Assembly (NCBI GenBank): GCA_037954235.1
Contig: JBBMOA010000019.1
Location: 16,369,805 to 16,433,804, forward strand
Length of the DNA: 64,000 bases
Direction of reading: 5' to 3'
From: Aulostomus chinensis
Taxonomy: Eukaryota > Chordata > Actinopteri > Syngnathiformes > Aulostomidae
Shown: positions 13,001 through 25,100 of the stretch, in pieces
How positions within the stretch are numbered: the stretch's first letter is position 1
Layout of the letters: every line of letters begins with the position of its first letter
Notes under the pieces: generated by a model
The model's input: only the letters and a program-made list of their open reading frames with translations
Database searches by the model: none
What the model was told of the DNA's origin: nothing
Position numbers and translations under genes: made by a program

Positions 13001-15426
13001 CCCTTCTGTGTTTGGCATTAATGTACTCACTTTACAGCTCACAGCAAAGATGGATGGAAAAACCGGGGGACGTCTGGCCGGGGTAAGGTCACTCAAATGT
13101 GACCCTTGAGGGATGTAGCAAGTACCCTTGTTCTGAACTGAAATAATTTCTCGTTAACGATTAACTTGAAGATATTTACATTTGACTTTAGATGTTTAAT
13201 ACTGACGTGCGCATTTGAGCCGACACGTATCGGAAGCATAAACCCTGACAGCTGTGTTACAAAACACAACAGCTGGTATAAAGATTGAGGAAATAAAAAA
13301 CTAAAATAAATAAATAAATAAGAGGGGGTGGGGGGGGGGGTGCTCCCTGGTGTATTTTGGTTTATTTTTAGCTTGTCCATGTTTAGTCCCTGGGTCCATC
13401 TATACAATAGCATTTATGGGATTTCCAAGTGCTTTAGAAGGGATTAATTGTGATTGCTGCAGCAGTGTAGTGTCCAGGCATATAACCTACTAAACCTTTG
13501 CAGCCTTAAATGGCAGATGGGCCGAACGGGATGATGGAGGCACAAACCTCAGTTTCATATGAACATTTCACATCTCTCCGTGCAGGCTGAAACAACCGTG
13601 AGGGAGCAGAGGGGAGGGGCTTCCCTTCTGGTTTAAACATCCTTCTTTATTACATCAATATAACCGCATCTGCCTACAATGTTGGGAGATTAGAACAATG
13701 GAGAGAACAAGAGTGTAGTTCTGTGGGCTAAATTAAGGGTTTGAAAATCTTTCTTGTGCTTTTAGTTAATAATGGAATGTGAGCATGTTGAAGGACAAAA
13801 AAAAGAGGAAGCTTCTGCCTTTCTTCTGAAGAAATCCCTGTCTTGTTTACGCCTCCTGCCCTGGGAAACGGAGAGGTGGAAGCAGGCAGCAGTGCGAATT
13901 TTTTGGACTTTCCAATCAGTCTTTGCCGGTGGGCTGGCACACTGGCCTTCTGTCCTCATTTCCATGATGTTATTTGGGGTTGTGGTACAGACGCCGCAGG
14001 GCAATAAACCACTGGGCCATTACAGCGGAAACTGATGCTTATCATTTTCAGTGCGAGGCCGTCCATGAGGCCGCTGGGTTCGCTATCAGACAGCGTCACT
14101 TCCCCTTTTGACCTATTTCTGCTCTCTTTTTGGATTGAATCTTCTGTTGCATGTTCCGGTCCAGTCACTCCTTAGACACGCGCCCACATCATCAGTAAAA
14201 GTAGTAAATCTCTTCTCTTTTCCTATCAGGAATCATCTTGGATAGGCAGCTGACAAAAATACAAAATTAAGTCCCGTCTACTGCAATGTTCTTGCCTTTA
14301 AAATAAAAGTGAATAGAGCTTAGAGCGGGTTTTGAGGGACTCATATTGACTGGAAAACTAGCATATATCTGTTTGTAGCTGGAAGCTAGTAGCTAATCTA
14401 AGCTAGCATCACGCTCCCATCTGCCCTGACAGAGTACGGTGATGTCACAGCGGGACAAGCATAGGTATCAGTAATAGGTTCCGCTAACCGCCGCAAGACC
14501 GTTGGCCGTTGGGGTAAAAGCAAACACTGTACAAATGCAGTCACCACAACAATCGAGTGACTTACTGAAACATGATGTTTTATCTCGATACAGATAGTTT
14601 CATCTTGAAGCCATCTGAGTTTCAGCGCTTGGGTGAACATAACATTTTGCTCATGTTTCATATAAAACCGTATGTATCCACCAATTTTTCTCTGCTTGAA
14701 CTCAGTTTGGCAGTTCTGCGGCTTACCAAAAACGTTGTCCTGAGTTACTTTCCCTGTTGCTGGTTCACCCCACCACACAGAAGCTTATAGGCATTTCTGC
14801 TGTTTGCTCATAGGCCGGATTAACTAGGAGGCACCGTCAAGTAATACAAAGTGAACGGAGAGCAAGTGTTTGTCCGTCCCCATCCCGTCACCCACAGCAT
14901 GAGCGGGGCTTCAATGCTCTCTGTCTCTGTAGAACAATAATCACAGTATGACTATTTACACTTGTGTTTACCCAGCATGAATGTTGAAATAGCTGCTATG
15001 ACAAGAGCCTATCATGCAGGACCGACCTGCTGCAATAAAACCACCAGAGGCATTAACTGCTTGGATAGCTGCTTCCTTTATTTTCTTTGAAGTGTGAAAA
15101 CTATAACTACAACTACGATACTAAATATACTCTCAACTTCCAAATCTATTGATGTTGAGGTGATAAAATGTGCTAATCTTCACTGGAGGACTGGGCAGAG
15201 AGCAGGCGCACAGGAACAGGAAGTGACACAGGGATGTATTGCTGTTGCAGGCAGTGGTGAACTTCCGCTTTGATGCTGGCTGTGGGGAGGGAGGGAAGGG
15301 ATGGGGAGAGAAAGGAGAGAGAAGGGTGCGTGTGTGTGAGAGAGAGAGAGAGATGGGAAAGAGAGGGGGAGAGAGAGGGGTATATGAGAGAGAGAGAGGG
15401 GGGGGAGAGGGGGATATGAGAGAGAA

Positions 15427-15467
<41 letters not shown>

Positions 15468-18400
15468 ACAGATGGCCAGGGGATTACATGCTCAATCTCT
15501 AAGCGCTCTCTCCGTCTCTTTCTCTCATAATTCCACAACTCAGCCGCTCGCTACACACAACCTCTCTGGATCTATCGTTCACAGCAGTGCCTCTTCTCCT
15601 CGTCCTTATCCAAGATAAAAATGATTTATTTTTGCTCCCGTACTGCTGAAGAGCAAATATGGAGAAAGAAAAGCTTCAATCAAGTAGTGTAGTTCTGATA
15701 TAACAAGAGTCTGTGTGCATATATGTGTGTGTGTGTGTGTGCGCGCGTGCACATGCGTGACAAAGAACTGCTGCATCACTGTTCTCAACAGTTAATTTGA
15801 CCATGTGTCAACAGAAGAACCAACACAGAAAAGGTGTGATGATGCATGAAACAAGCTCAGCATCCTGTGTGGACACTGGTCAGCTGGCAATAAGACAAAT
15901 GCAGCAACACTGGAAGCAAAGAATGAATCCAGCAGCACCGGTCTATCAGACAGCCTGACAATCAGGGCCAAATGCTTCTTCCACTTAGATAAGAAGATCC
16001 CTCTGGTAAATATGAGGCTACAACCACCAGCTAGTTAAAGTGGGAACAGTCTCGCCTGGATGTGGTCAGCAGAAACCTGGTGCGTGACCCCTGAACGACC
16101 AGAACTTTTAGATGAAAAGATAAGTTAGTTCCATAACTATGCTGCCACTTAAAGTAAATATCATCTGTCTCACGTCAGGCCAGGACATCACTTAGCAAAA
16201 TGGAAGGCTAAAATGAGGACCTTATGTATGCATGTCATATAATCCAACTCCCTCGCTCCTATTTCAAAATGGTAACTGTTTTGAAAGGCCTCTGATGGAA
16301 GAGAGTTTCAAATTACCACCGTAGTTGTTTTTGTTGTTGTGAGGTGTAAATTCTCACCAGCTTTATAACCCGCTAGCCTCAGGTAGGTGCTCCTAGGTAG
16401 AAAAGCACCCCAAATATTGTGGCAGAAACACACTGTTAATACTGCATAAAGATGGATTAAAAAGGAAAAAACATCAATTCTATTTGTACAGCACCGTGTC
16501 ACAACAGGAGTTTACCAGCTCAGTAGGTCTAGAACACTCAGAGACCCAACGGTTCCCCGTGAGAAAGAACTCCAGCAGCAGCAGCAGCAGCAAATAAAAC
16601 CTGCTGTTAAGAGGTAGAAAACGATGAGCAGACCCGCGCCCTGTGTGGGCGGCCAATCGGGGTCATCAGAACTCATGAAGACCGGGTCAGGTTTGGAGGA
16701 AAATTGTGAAGAGAACAAACAGCGTGGTGATACAGAATCAGTGTTGTGGCCAAATAAATAACTGGAAGAGTTGTTTGCAGCGGGAGGAAGACAATAATAC
16801 AGATTAAATAAATATATCCACAGTTGTGTGTTAAAAGTAACAGGTGTGATTGGGTGACCACCGCAAATGCCACGACTCCAAAATAACAGAGTGGTTAACA
16901 TATAGGTCACTGGTGGTTGGTCAATCTACAAATGAGGGCGACATAACGGCCACGACACTGAGCAGCCATAACATTAGAACCCTCTGCCTAATACTGTGTA
17001 GGTCCCCTTCCACCGTCAAAACAGCCGACTCATGGAGGCTTGGACTCCACCAGACCTCTGAAGGAGTGCTGTGGTGTCTGGCTCCAGGACATTAGAGCGG
17101 CAGATCCTTTAAGTGCTGTAAGTTGCGGGGTGGTCCGTGTCAATGTGACATCCACGTGAAAGGCAGGACCCAAGAATTCCCACCAGAACAGTGACCCAAG
17201 CATTACACTGTGCCCGCATCACTTCCCTCGTAAGCCACGCCCACTCACCCGACCATCCACATGATGTCAAAGCGAGATTCATCAGACCAGGACACCTCCT
17301 TCCATTGCTCCCTGCAATGCCCCCTCACGTCCCAATTGTCCATCGGGGGCCCACATTCTCCATTTTACCCCCTTTCAAAAACCAATGGGAGACTTCACAC
17401 CTACTAAATTCTAGATATCAGATTTAAGTTGTGACTTCAGCCTACATGTCAACTATCTCAGCTTGTCCAACCCCCTGAAGGGAAGAAGTTGTCAACTTTT
17501 TCCTGAGGTCGAGCTTCAGGTGCAACCCACTGATGGAGAGAATCTGACCAGATTTTTGTCTGTCAGGTGTCCTCCCTCAAGACAAAGCATGACCCCAAGA
17601 AGGATGGAGAGAAAAGGAAAACTGACACCCCCCCCCCCCGCCAAGTCTGGACACTTCACCACATGTTCTGTCACTCAAGCACTCGCATGACTGAAACATC
17701 ATGTGCACATCTGCAGCATGACGGGGTACATGTGAGCCACTCTGCCTTGCCCTGACTGCCAGCGGGAGTCCACCCCCCCACCCCCTCACCCCCTCACATG
17801 TGAAGACAACCACTTCACTGTTATGTAAAGTCATCGCCATGGAGATGAAGCATCTTCAATAGCAATAAATAAGAAACATTGTCAAGCTGTGTTATCGGGG
17901 GGAGAGATGAGTCACAACATCAGCTAATCACACAAACCACCACAACCTCTCTCTCTTATCAGTGGGCTGCATGACACCTCACAGCTTTTATTGAACCTGA
18001 AATCACCCCCCCCCCGCCCCGCCCCCGCCCCCCTTTACAGTAGCTTACTGATGAGGAGTTTCTTACTTTCCAATAGTTCAGATAAATACTGAGGTTTTCA
18101 GAGTGAAAAGAGAGAATGACTGGGATCATTTTAGGATGAATTTATCCCAGAAACTTGACGTGACAGAAGGTGTTTGCTCGACTGTGTCAACAGGTGCGAG
18201 TGAAGGGATCTAAAAGATATTTGAACAGACCAGCAAGCTGGAGGATATGGAATATGGTTGCTGTTTTCTTCAGCCCCAAATCAAATTAAAAAGTTCCCTG
18301 TTAAATCACTCACGAGAAGCACAAAAAGCTACAACAGCCTTGTGAAGGGTGACATTTCCAATTGTGGATGCAGGATAATATCAGCGTGTACATTTGTTTA

Positions 18401-19863
18401 ATATATCAGTTTCCGATGGGCAGTGTTGCTCAAGTCCCTTCTTCTTTGGTCATCATCAATCATGAAGCAAATACAGAGTAAATATATGAATTATACGCTT
18501 TTACAAATGTTATGATTTTTAAGGATATTCAAGATGGGAAGATAATAAAAACTTGTTTTTTAAAAACAGAAAATGTCAGCTAACAGCAAAAAAATGTGTA
18601 AAATATCAGCATATCAGAAATCAACAAAAGCTTTCCTGCATCCCTGGTTGGAATCGAAGCTCAGACTCGCCAGCGTTTCCTCCCTCACGATATGATTTGA
18701 CCAGTAATAAGATAATTAACTTTATTTGTATGGCATCCTCCATGCAGCGCTTGCTCATAAAGTACTTCAGAACAATTTTTGTGTGTATTCGCCCCTTGAG
18801 AATGTGTGTGTGAGAGGACCGTTCATCACTGTTTGCAGCTTTAGTAGCTGCACCAGGGCCTTGAGGTTCTCTTCGGTGAACATACGTGCTCAGAGAACAG
18901 CAGCCGTTTCCTGCAGGCGGAGTTTTGTGAACGAGTTTTTGTTACTGCCATGCATAAACAAATATGCTCCTATGAATCAAAGGAAAGAGGACCAGGGGTG
19001 TTTCGGAGACACGTAAAAGCCCATAAAACCAGAACCAGATGGGAACTGTGCGGCGCTGCTTTGAGCTCGTTGGAGCGCTGAAGCACAGTGATGAGCATTG
19101 GTCAAATTTTGGTATTGCATAATGGGCTTTGCTGATGTAAAGGATGCATGTGCGCACGCATCATTTTAGTCTTGAAATGTGTCCATGTACATAAAAATAC
19201 TTCATACTAGTTTATTTTATTAGAGTCATGATTTTAATGATTTTATCACAACTTGTTATGGTCTCATGTTATGAGTAAATCTACTAAATGATTCAGTACA
19301 ATATGAAGTACCATATGTCCTACATACACAACAATTTTTCCAAGTAGTCATCCACTGAGAAGGACCAGAGGGGCCCATAAACCAGTTTTGGGACCGATAG
19401 CGGTAGTTAAATAGAAGATATTCAGTAACTCTTTAATTTTATGAATATTTCTACGTCAGTATGATAGTAACTCCAGATTAGGCCAGCGGTTTGTTCAGAT
19501 TTCAGGGTTAACATGCACCATATGGCAGTGGTGCGTCAACCACAGAGGGGGGACCAGAGCTTAAAAATATTTACTAATATGGTTAAGAGGAAGATAAATC
19601 AAAAATAGCGTTTCCATTCTTTTCAAGAAGTCTGTGTGATTCATAAAATAAAACGTGAACAGTCTCAGGACCAGAGTGCAGGCTGGTGAAATTCCTCCCC
19701 GAAGGGGGGATGCCTCCCGAGGGACAACCTTTTTGTGAGATTACATTGACTTTATGAGATTAAATCCAATAAACCAGTGTCAAACTATTATTCATCATCG
19801 TTAATAAGTAAATAAAGAAAAACAGAAAATACAAAACTTACCTCTGACGCAAAGAAGCGACAT
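4321..19863 (-). CDS. unc13b: Unc-13 homolog B (Munc13-2), 5' part, partial
   Basis: This is the start of a Munc13 presynaptic vesicle-priming protein, which opens syntaxin for SNARE assembly. Five coding exons are readable: 19842-19863 (MSLLCVR), 12280-12309 (30 bp, VKKAKLQGLS), 6236-6335, 4617-4734 and 4321-4444. All junctions keep phase: 22, 52, 152, 270 and 394 bases cumulatively. The 131 residues form the N-terminal C2A domain, with KFNTYVTLKVQNVKSTTI, GDQPCWEQDF, EVWNKGLIWDTMVGT, PTPHRVLLDTRFELPF. In mammals this C2 domain binds RIM and homodimerises and lacks a full calcium site. UNC13B rather than UNC13A is inferred from the neighbours stoml2 and pigo. The donor after exon 4 is GTTAGG, weaker than consensus. 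The remaining exons, including the C1 and MUN domains, lie left of the window. Start chosen because MSLLCVR is the conserved family N terminus. Confidence 0.93.
4735..6235. other. unc13b intron 3
   Basis: Intron between the exons at 6236-6335 and 4617-4734. It contains a 15-base G run at 5206-5220 and no recognisable gene, SINE or exon. Confidence 0.7.
6974..7004. repeat. TG microsatellite
   Basis: About fifteen consecutive GT/TG units inside unc13b intron 2, followed by a G-rich stretch. Confidence 0.95.
8264..8698. mobile_element. Degraded teleost hAT non-autonomous element
   Basis: The left end reads CAGAGGTGCAAAGCAA and the interior has AAGTACTCTGCTCGAGTGCA, ACTTTTGTACTTTTTACTC and TACTTCTATACTCAG. 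These match the common teleost hAT repeat that starts CAGAGGTGG and is full of AGTAC and ACTTTTACT motifs. The right end near 8698 (TTCCAACGCT) is a worn copy of the expected TTCCACCTCTG. No transposase frame exists. Confidence 0.5.
10571..10612 (-). repeat. tRNA-derived SINE head fragment
   Basis: On the minus strand this reads TAGCTCAGCAGGTAGAGCAG followed by CTGTCTGGTAATG. That is a tRNA D-arm with an A box and an anticodon-stem-like part. The T-arm B box expected about 30 bases later is absent, so it is not a functional tRNA. It is best read as a decayed tRNA-derived repeat. Confidence 0.4.
10808..11148 (-). mobile_element. tRNA-headed SINE ending in ATGG repeats
   Basis: On the minus strand the element begins GGCGGCACGGTGGTGCAGTG, has a B-box-like GGTTCCAGTCCCGGCTCC region, the body motif TCCTCCCACAGTCCAAAGAC, and ends ATGGATGGATGGATG. 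Copies of the same family lie at 43717-44086 and 59607-59952 on the plus strand, and fragments at 37199 and 62084. It lies in unc13b intron 2. No convincing target duplication was found. Confidence 0.8.
15333..15463. repeat. GA-rich microsatellite block
   Basis: About 130 bases of nearly pure GA/GGGA sequence, closing with about 17 uninterrupted GA units. Long open frames across it, in several frames on both strands, are artefacts of low complexity. Confidence 0.95.
16960..17345 (-). mobile_element. Tc1-like transposon remnant, internally deleted
   Basis: The plus strand reads CATAACATTAGAACCCTCTG then CCTAATACTGTGTAGGTCCC, and later TGTCAATGTGACATCCACGT and GATTCATCAGACCAGGACAC. These are parts of a very common teleost Tc1-family repeat whose transposase lies on the complementary strand. 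The middle, including most of the catalytic region, is missing: the text jumps from a 5' block to a later block near 17130. No intact inverted repeats were recognised. Confidence 0.6.
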
Positions 19864-22199
19864 GACAAAGTGCTTCCAGCAGTTTAGTTTCTCTCAGTTT
19901 GCGGAGCTGACCCTCAGCAGAGATTTCCACCGCGCGACAACATTTTAACGTCTGTAAAAGTTGAATTTCCTACTTTAAAAATGGCGTTGAAACCCCTCGT
20001 CGGTGATTATAGGTAGTTTTCTGATGCTGAAGCGGGGCAGAGAACAGCAGCGGCCCCCTCCACAGACACGCCATTATTGCAACTCTCATCACAGGTTTTC
20101 AGGCGACCGACAACCTGAGGGAGAGAAGAGGCGGGGCCCGGGCACCTGTTACTGGCGTCCGGGACGTCCAATGGGAACGCATGGCGGCTCTGGGGGGCGG
20201 AGCCATGTCAGTAAACCCGACCAATCGTTGATAGGGATTGTTGGAAGGCGAGAGAAACATAACAGGTGACGCACACAAATCTTTTAATACAAATAAAACC
20301 GTAAAACGTTTGTTTTACGATTGCAGGTACATGTAATTCTGGGAGAAAAATTAGGATAGTTTCGAGACACTGATGATCAAGCGCATTATACTTGATAAGA
20401 CGGCTTTAATTCTATCCTATGAAAACAAAACCTTACAGTATAAAAATTCATAAATCTTAATTTATTAAGTCTCACCTCTGTTTAAATCCTTCAGGAATGG
20501 TTTAAAACGTATATTTCGAGTCCAGACAAACTACAAACGAACAAAAAACAATGTATGCAGTTTGTATTCAAGAAATCTTTAAAGAAATACGATTCACTGC
20601 CTTCCAGTTCCAGCTGAAACATTTTGTGGACATTTATATAATTGTGTAGGTGTGTATGTATTTGCATAAATGCAGATCAGTTTATTGACTGATTGACTGA
20701 ATGCCATAAGGAGTAGGAGACATTATGATCAAACCATAGTACAAGTTATTTTGACACAGTATGTCAAATTAAAATATAAGACAAATGATTTTAGGTGTGA
20801 ATCCCATTTTCCCTTTTTGTTTTAAAAAGACAAAGTGAAAAATAAGAAGATATTCCAAAAATAGGCTGAAGGGACTGCAAAGGGGTTTTCCTGTTAGAGC
20901 CAACATGCTGTACTCATTCACTATTTCTCTATACATACAGTATATCATGACAATTATTATTAAACGAGTCAGTAAAAGTTGAGAAGAAGAAAAAAGCAAG
21001 ACTAAAAATGATTTCTGACTATGTGTGCGTGGATCTTTCACATTTCTTTTAAATATTTAGTCTGAAATATGTGTTTTAGGGAAAACAAATCAGGGAAGAC
21101 ATATTGGCATTCATTGTTTGCATTCCAGGTTTTCACAACTCTAATGGTTGTATTATCTGCAACTAATCATTGACAATCATTTTGCAGGCAAGATAAGATA
21201 TGTTCCATTTCTGCTGAACAACCTAATTCCTCCCTGATTCCCTTCTGCTCATCACTACCATCTGATGAGGCTTCTGAATATCTGCTGGACGAACCCAAGC
21301 TCCCACTCCATGCATCCAGTTTACATCTGACTTTGGAACAGTGACGATACATGTTAATGTTAAAATGTACTTCTTGGAGCAGCAGCAAATTGAAAAGTGA
21401 AACAAATAGCACCCTGCTGTGTATGAATTGTGCTATTGCATTGGATAATGCTGACATTATTTTTTCCCCAAAAACCAAGCAAAAACAAACATTCAGTGGG
21501 AAAATATTGTGCAAATATCATTAGGCTAAATGACGATGATTATGATAATGGTGAATGATTATTATTCTATTATAGTAGCAGCAGCCAAAGTCTACAGAAG
21601 ACGAAATGAACCGTTTCGGAAGGATTTATATAACTGGATCATGAATAATAATTTCATCATTCCAGCTCAAAATTATAATGATTCATCTGGTTTCATCATG
21701 TAGCTGAAGAAGTTTGAATTTTAATTTTAATGCAATTACCTGTTGACATTTCCTAGATATTTTCTGTCTTCTTAAAATAATTCTCTGTAACTGGATTCAT
21801 TAAAGTTATACAAATATAACAAATAGAGCAATTGTCTGAATTTCTGTTACTCCAAAATAATACATCAAATATTTACATTTTGGTCTTTTTTTGTTTATTG
21901 CTATTATTATGATTGATCGGTTATCTTTCATGGTAAATCTACTATTTCTTTTGACTTTTAAAAAAGTTACATTCTGAAATAAAGATTTGGAGGGAAAAAC
22001 AAGGAGAAACATCAGCGGAACTGTAGGCACCTGGTTCCTCATTTCCCTCACTGACGGAGGTTTTCCAGCGTTGCACCAATGATGTAACGTTCATTTCCTG
22101 ATCGACAAGGGTCACGCACGAGTACTGGGTATTTTGTGGATGGAGTCCAGTGTACGGACGTGAATCCGCGTAATACAATCGCTTTATTCCACTTGAAGG
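19864..22199. other. Divergent intergenic region unc13b / stoml2
   Basis: 2.3 kb separate the two start codons, which point away from each other. GC-rich sequence with CpGs is concentrated at 20040-20260. The rest is AT-rich and holds no recognisable gene. In human the FAM214B gene lies between these two neighbours; no trace of it was seen. Confidence 0.6.
20168..20225 (-). promoter_or_regulatory. Candidate unc13b promoter: CCAAT, GC box, CCAAT
   Basis: Within a CpG-rich patch there are CCAAT at 20168-20172, GGGGCGG at about 20194-20200 (an Sp1-type GC box) and CCAAT at 20221-20225, all written on the plus strand. They lie about 300-360 bases upstream of the unc13b start codon. No TATA box is evident. 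Such elements work in both orientations, so a contribution to stoml2, 2 kb away, cannot be excluded. Confidence 0.35.
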
Positions 22200-25100
22200 A
22201 TGCTACGTTCGCTGTGTCGGACCGGCGGGGCTGTGGTGCAGGTACAAGCCCGTCTCATCGCGTCTTTTTCCGTCTTTGCAGCGAGTCTCGGGTCGCTGGA
22301 GCCCGGCCGTCAGTCCGGACGGTTGGAGCGGAGCAGTTTAACGGCTCTGGGTTGTAGGCTTCGGTGCCGTGTAGATGATGTTTTATAGCGCCTTTGACCA
22401 TCAGAATATCAGTACTTAATGATTTGAACGCGGTTAAGTTCACTTTTACTCCCAAATGGTGACATCTCTCAACACGCGGGCATCAGTAACACGCAACAGG
22501 GAAGTAAATCAGAGCGATGAAAGGATTCATTTACACGTGTGCATGGACAGACACACACATTGATTGACAGCCGGTCCCAAAGTAGGACATATTATAAGGT
22601 TTCAGAGAACTGAAATGTACATCCGTGTTTCTATGCTAGTAGTTAATATTCTTGCATTTTGCCCCCTAAAGTTGTTAAAGTGTCATCGTGACACACAACC
22701 TCAGTTCATAAGCGTGTATTTTATTGAGCACCACATGCTGTTGGTAAGATGTAGGAACTGGAACACACTTGTCTGAACAAGACAACACAAAGCTGCATTC
22801 TGAAGTCAGTGGCGGGCTGAATGACACTTGAATGATGTTGAAGGACGGAAGACATCAGTTAAGTGTTGAGATAATAAAAGCAGGAAACCAAAATTAGTGG
22901 TATGTATTTATTTTGAAAATTCAATACATTTTTTTTTGTTGGAAAACAAGTTATGTGTTGTTGATGGTGTAATGCAGGTCAAAGATAATTTACCGTCGTT
23001 TTTTTTTTTTCAGTTTTCATTTCAAAAACCTTTCAACTTTTTCTAACTTAATAGATAAAAGGAATGCTTTGCAGTAGCTGGGTTTACATGGAGCCCAATG
23101 TTCCAGTTAGAATCAGATTAGAAGCCCAAACAGAATAAAAATGTTCCATGTAAACACCTCAATCCGAATAAAGAGGCCTAAACCAAATGGAATTTCATTC
23201 ATTTTCACAGGGGTAGAATATTCCTTTTCCCAAACCGATCAGATGTAAAGTCTTATCATGTAAACGGTGAAACGGAATGCTGTCAGGCTGTGTTCTCTCT
23301 GTGCATGCTCTGTCTTGACGTAAATGCGCACTGACATTTCCTCACTTGATAAAAATGGCGGCTTCCAAGCAGCAGTGCATGCAGAAGTGGTCTGCGGCGG
23401 AGAGTTTATTTTTAATACAAACTCTCAAAGACCTTAACATTATCGCAGGCTTAAACCGTAGGAAAACAAGAAATTCTGAAATGTTCTAAAAAGCCCACGA
23501 AAAACTCAACGAAGCCGGCATTGACCGAAGTTCAGTCACGTGATGTTTACATCACTCTGCACGTGACACACAGCCGTAAAACGGCGGTTCCGATTAAATG
23601 AAGTGGCACATGTAAACACCAGATTGGAATAGATCACGTCACATGTAAACAGTTGACCCGAACTCATCAATCGGAATAATTTCAATCGGAATGAAGAAAA
23701 GGTCTGCATGTAAACGTGGCTACTGTTGTCGGACATTTTTGAGACATAATTTAAAAACTGATCTTGAGATTAATTCTGTGAAATGATTGCATGATTATGT
23801 AATTGTGTGTGTGTGTGTGTATGTGCGTGCGCTCGTGCATGCACAGCAGTCCCAGCGAGCTGTTGCTACCAGGGTGGTGAGGCCAGACCACCAGCGATGG
23901 GTGTCCAGTCTGCCCATGAACACGGTGGTGCTGTTCGTACCCCAGCAGGAGGCCTGGGTGGTGGAGAGGATGGGTCGTTTCCACCGCATCTTAGAGCCGG
24001 TGCAGTTCACATTTGGAGACATTTGCTTAAGCGCTCACTTCTTGAGCCAAACACATGCAGCAGATATCCAATGACTCCTTGTCCTTGTTTTAGGGTTTAA
24101 ACTTTCTCATCCCGCTACTGGACCGAATCCGCTATGTGCAAAGCCTCAAAGAGATCGTCATTGACGTCCCTGAGCAGTCTGCAGTGACTTTAGGTGAGTT
24201 TGTTTCTCCTCTGGATCCGTCCTGATGAACACACACCTCAGCCTGTGTGGTCTGATTCCGTTTCCTTGTTTTTATAGACAATGTAACTCTCCAGATCGAC
24301 GGAGTGCTTTATCTGAGGATCCTTGACCCTTTCAAGGTAGGCTGTCTGTAGTCAAAGGATTGTCTGTGCTGTGATTTCAAGCTTAAATAAAACATTACCA
24401 TCCGTCAATAATCTCTTATCTGTTCCCAGGCCAGTTACGGTGTTGAGGATCCAGAATATGCCGTCACGCAGCTGGCACAGACCACCATGCGTTCAGAACT
24501 GGGCAAACTCACCCTGGATAAAGTGTTCAGGGTAACAACATTCCGCTTCCTTTACATACACGCTAGTGTTCTAGAAAATGACAATGTTCCAGATTAGATA
24601 AGGGTTATGGCAACAGCATATTCCAAAGTTATTTTTGGAATTTGGTGTTTGGGATACACTGATGCAAGTCCAGTTTTATGGAGCGTTCACTAACACGTGA
24701 ACAGAGTCGCATCTTCTTTTTTTTATTAGCCATGTGTAAAGAAACTTAGTTGGAAGGTGGTCATTCAGTGTGGCGTAGTAGTGGATACGCTGCGGTTAAA
24801 GATGGTCTGTGTTTCGTCTTCATGTAGTGAACTGTGACGTAAGCATCTGTGAATGATTGATTGATCGATTTACAGGAAAGGGAATCCCTGAATTCCAACA
24901 TCGTCCACTCCATCAACCAAGCCTCGGACGAGTGGGGAATCCGTTGCCTCCGTTACGAGATCAAAGACATACACGTCCCACCTCGTGTGAAGGAATCCAT
25001 GCAGATGCAGGTGGGTCATCATGGAGGTTTAAAATAATAATAATAATGATGTCAATTTAAAAACATAGAAAAACAACAAAGGGCAATTTTTCTGCTGCTC

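Larger units (their letters stand above)
12310..19841. other. unc13b intron 1
   Basis: A 7.5-kb first intron separating the 7-codon first exon from the 30-bp microexon. It holds a GA-rich tract at 15333-15463, a short GT run near 15725, CAG units near 16573, a Tc1 remnant at 16960-17345, and poly-C runs at 17628 and 18006. No further exon was supported. Regulatory elements are plausible in such a first intron but cannot be read here. Confidence 0.65.
22242..23846. other. stoml2 intron 1
   Basis: The 1.6-kb first intron. Its first 150 bases are CpG-rich. A complete Harbinger-type non-autonomous element fills 23072-23725, and a TG repeat runs into the exon 2 acceptor. An alternative acceptor TTTGCAG exists near 22280, but the frame after it does not match the protein family. 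Confidence 0.75.

Noticed and set aside
15133..15538. Several long open frames on both strands
   Set aside because: They are produced by the GA/CT microsatellite and have no coding composition.
22200..22388. Read-through version of stoml2 exon 1
   Set aside because: The donor GTACAAG after GTGCAG, and continuation of the family sequence at 23847, make splicing the better reading.
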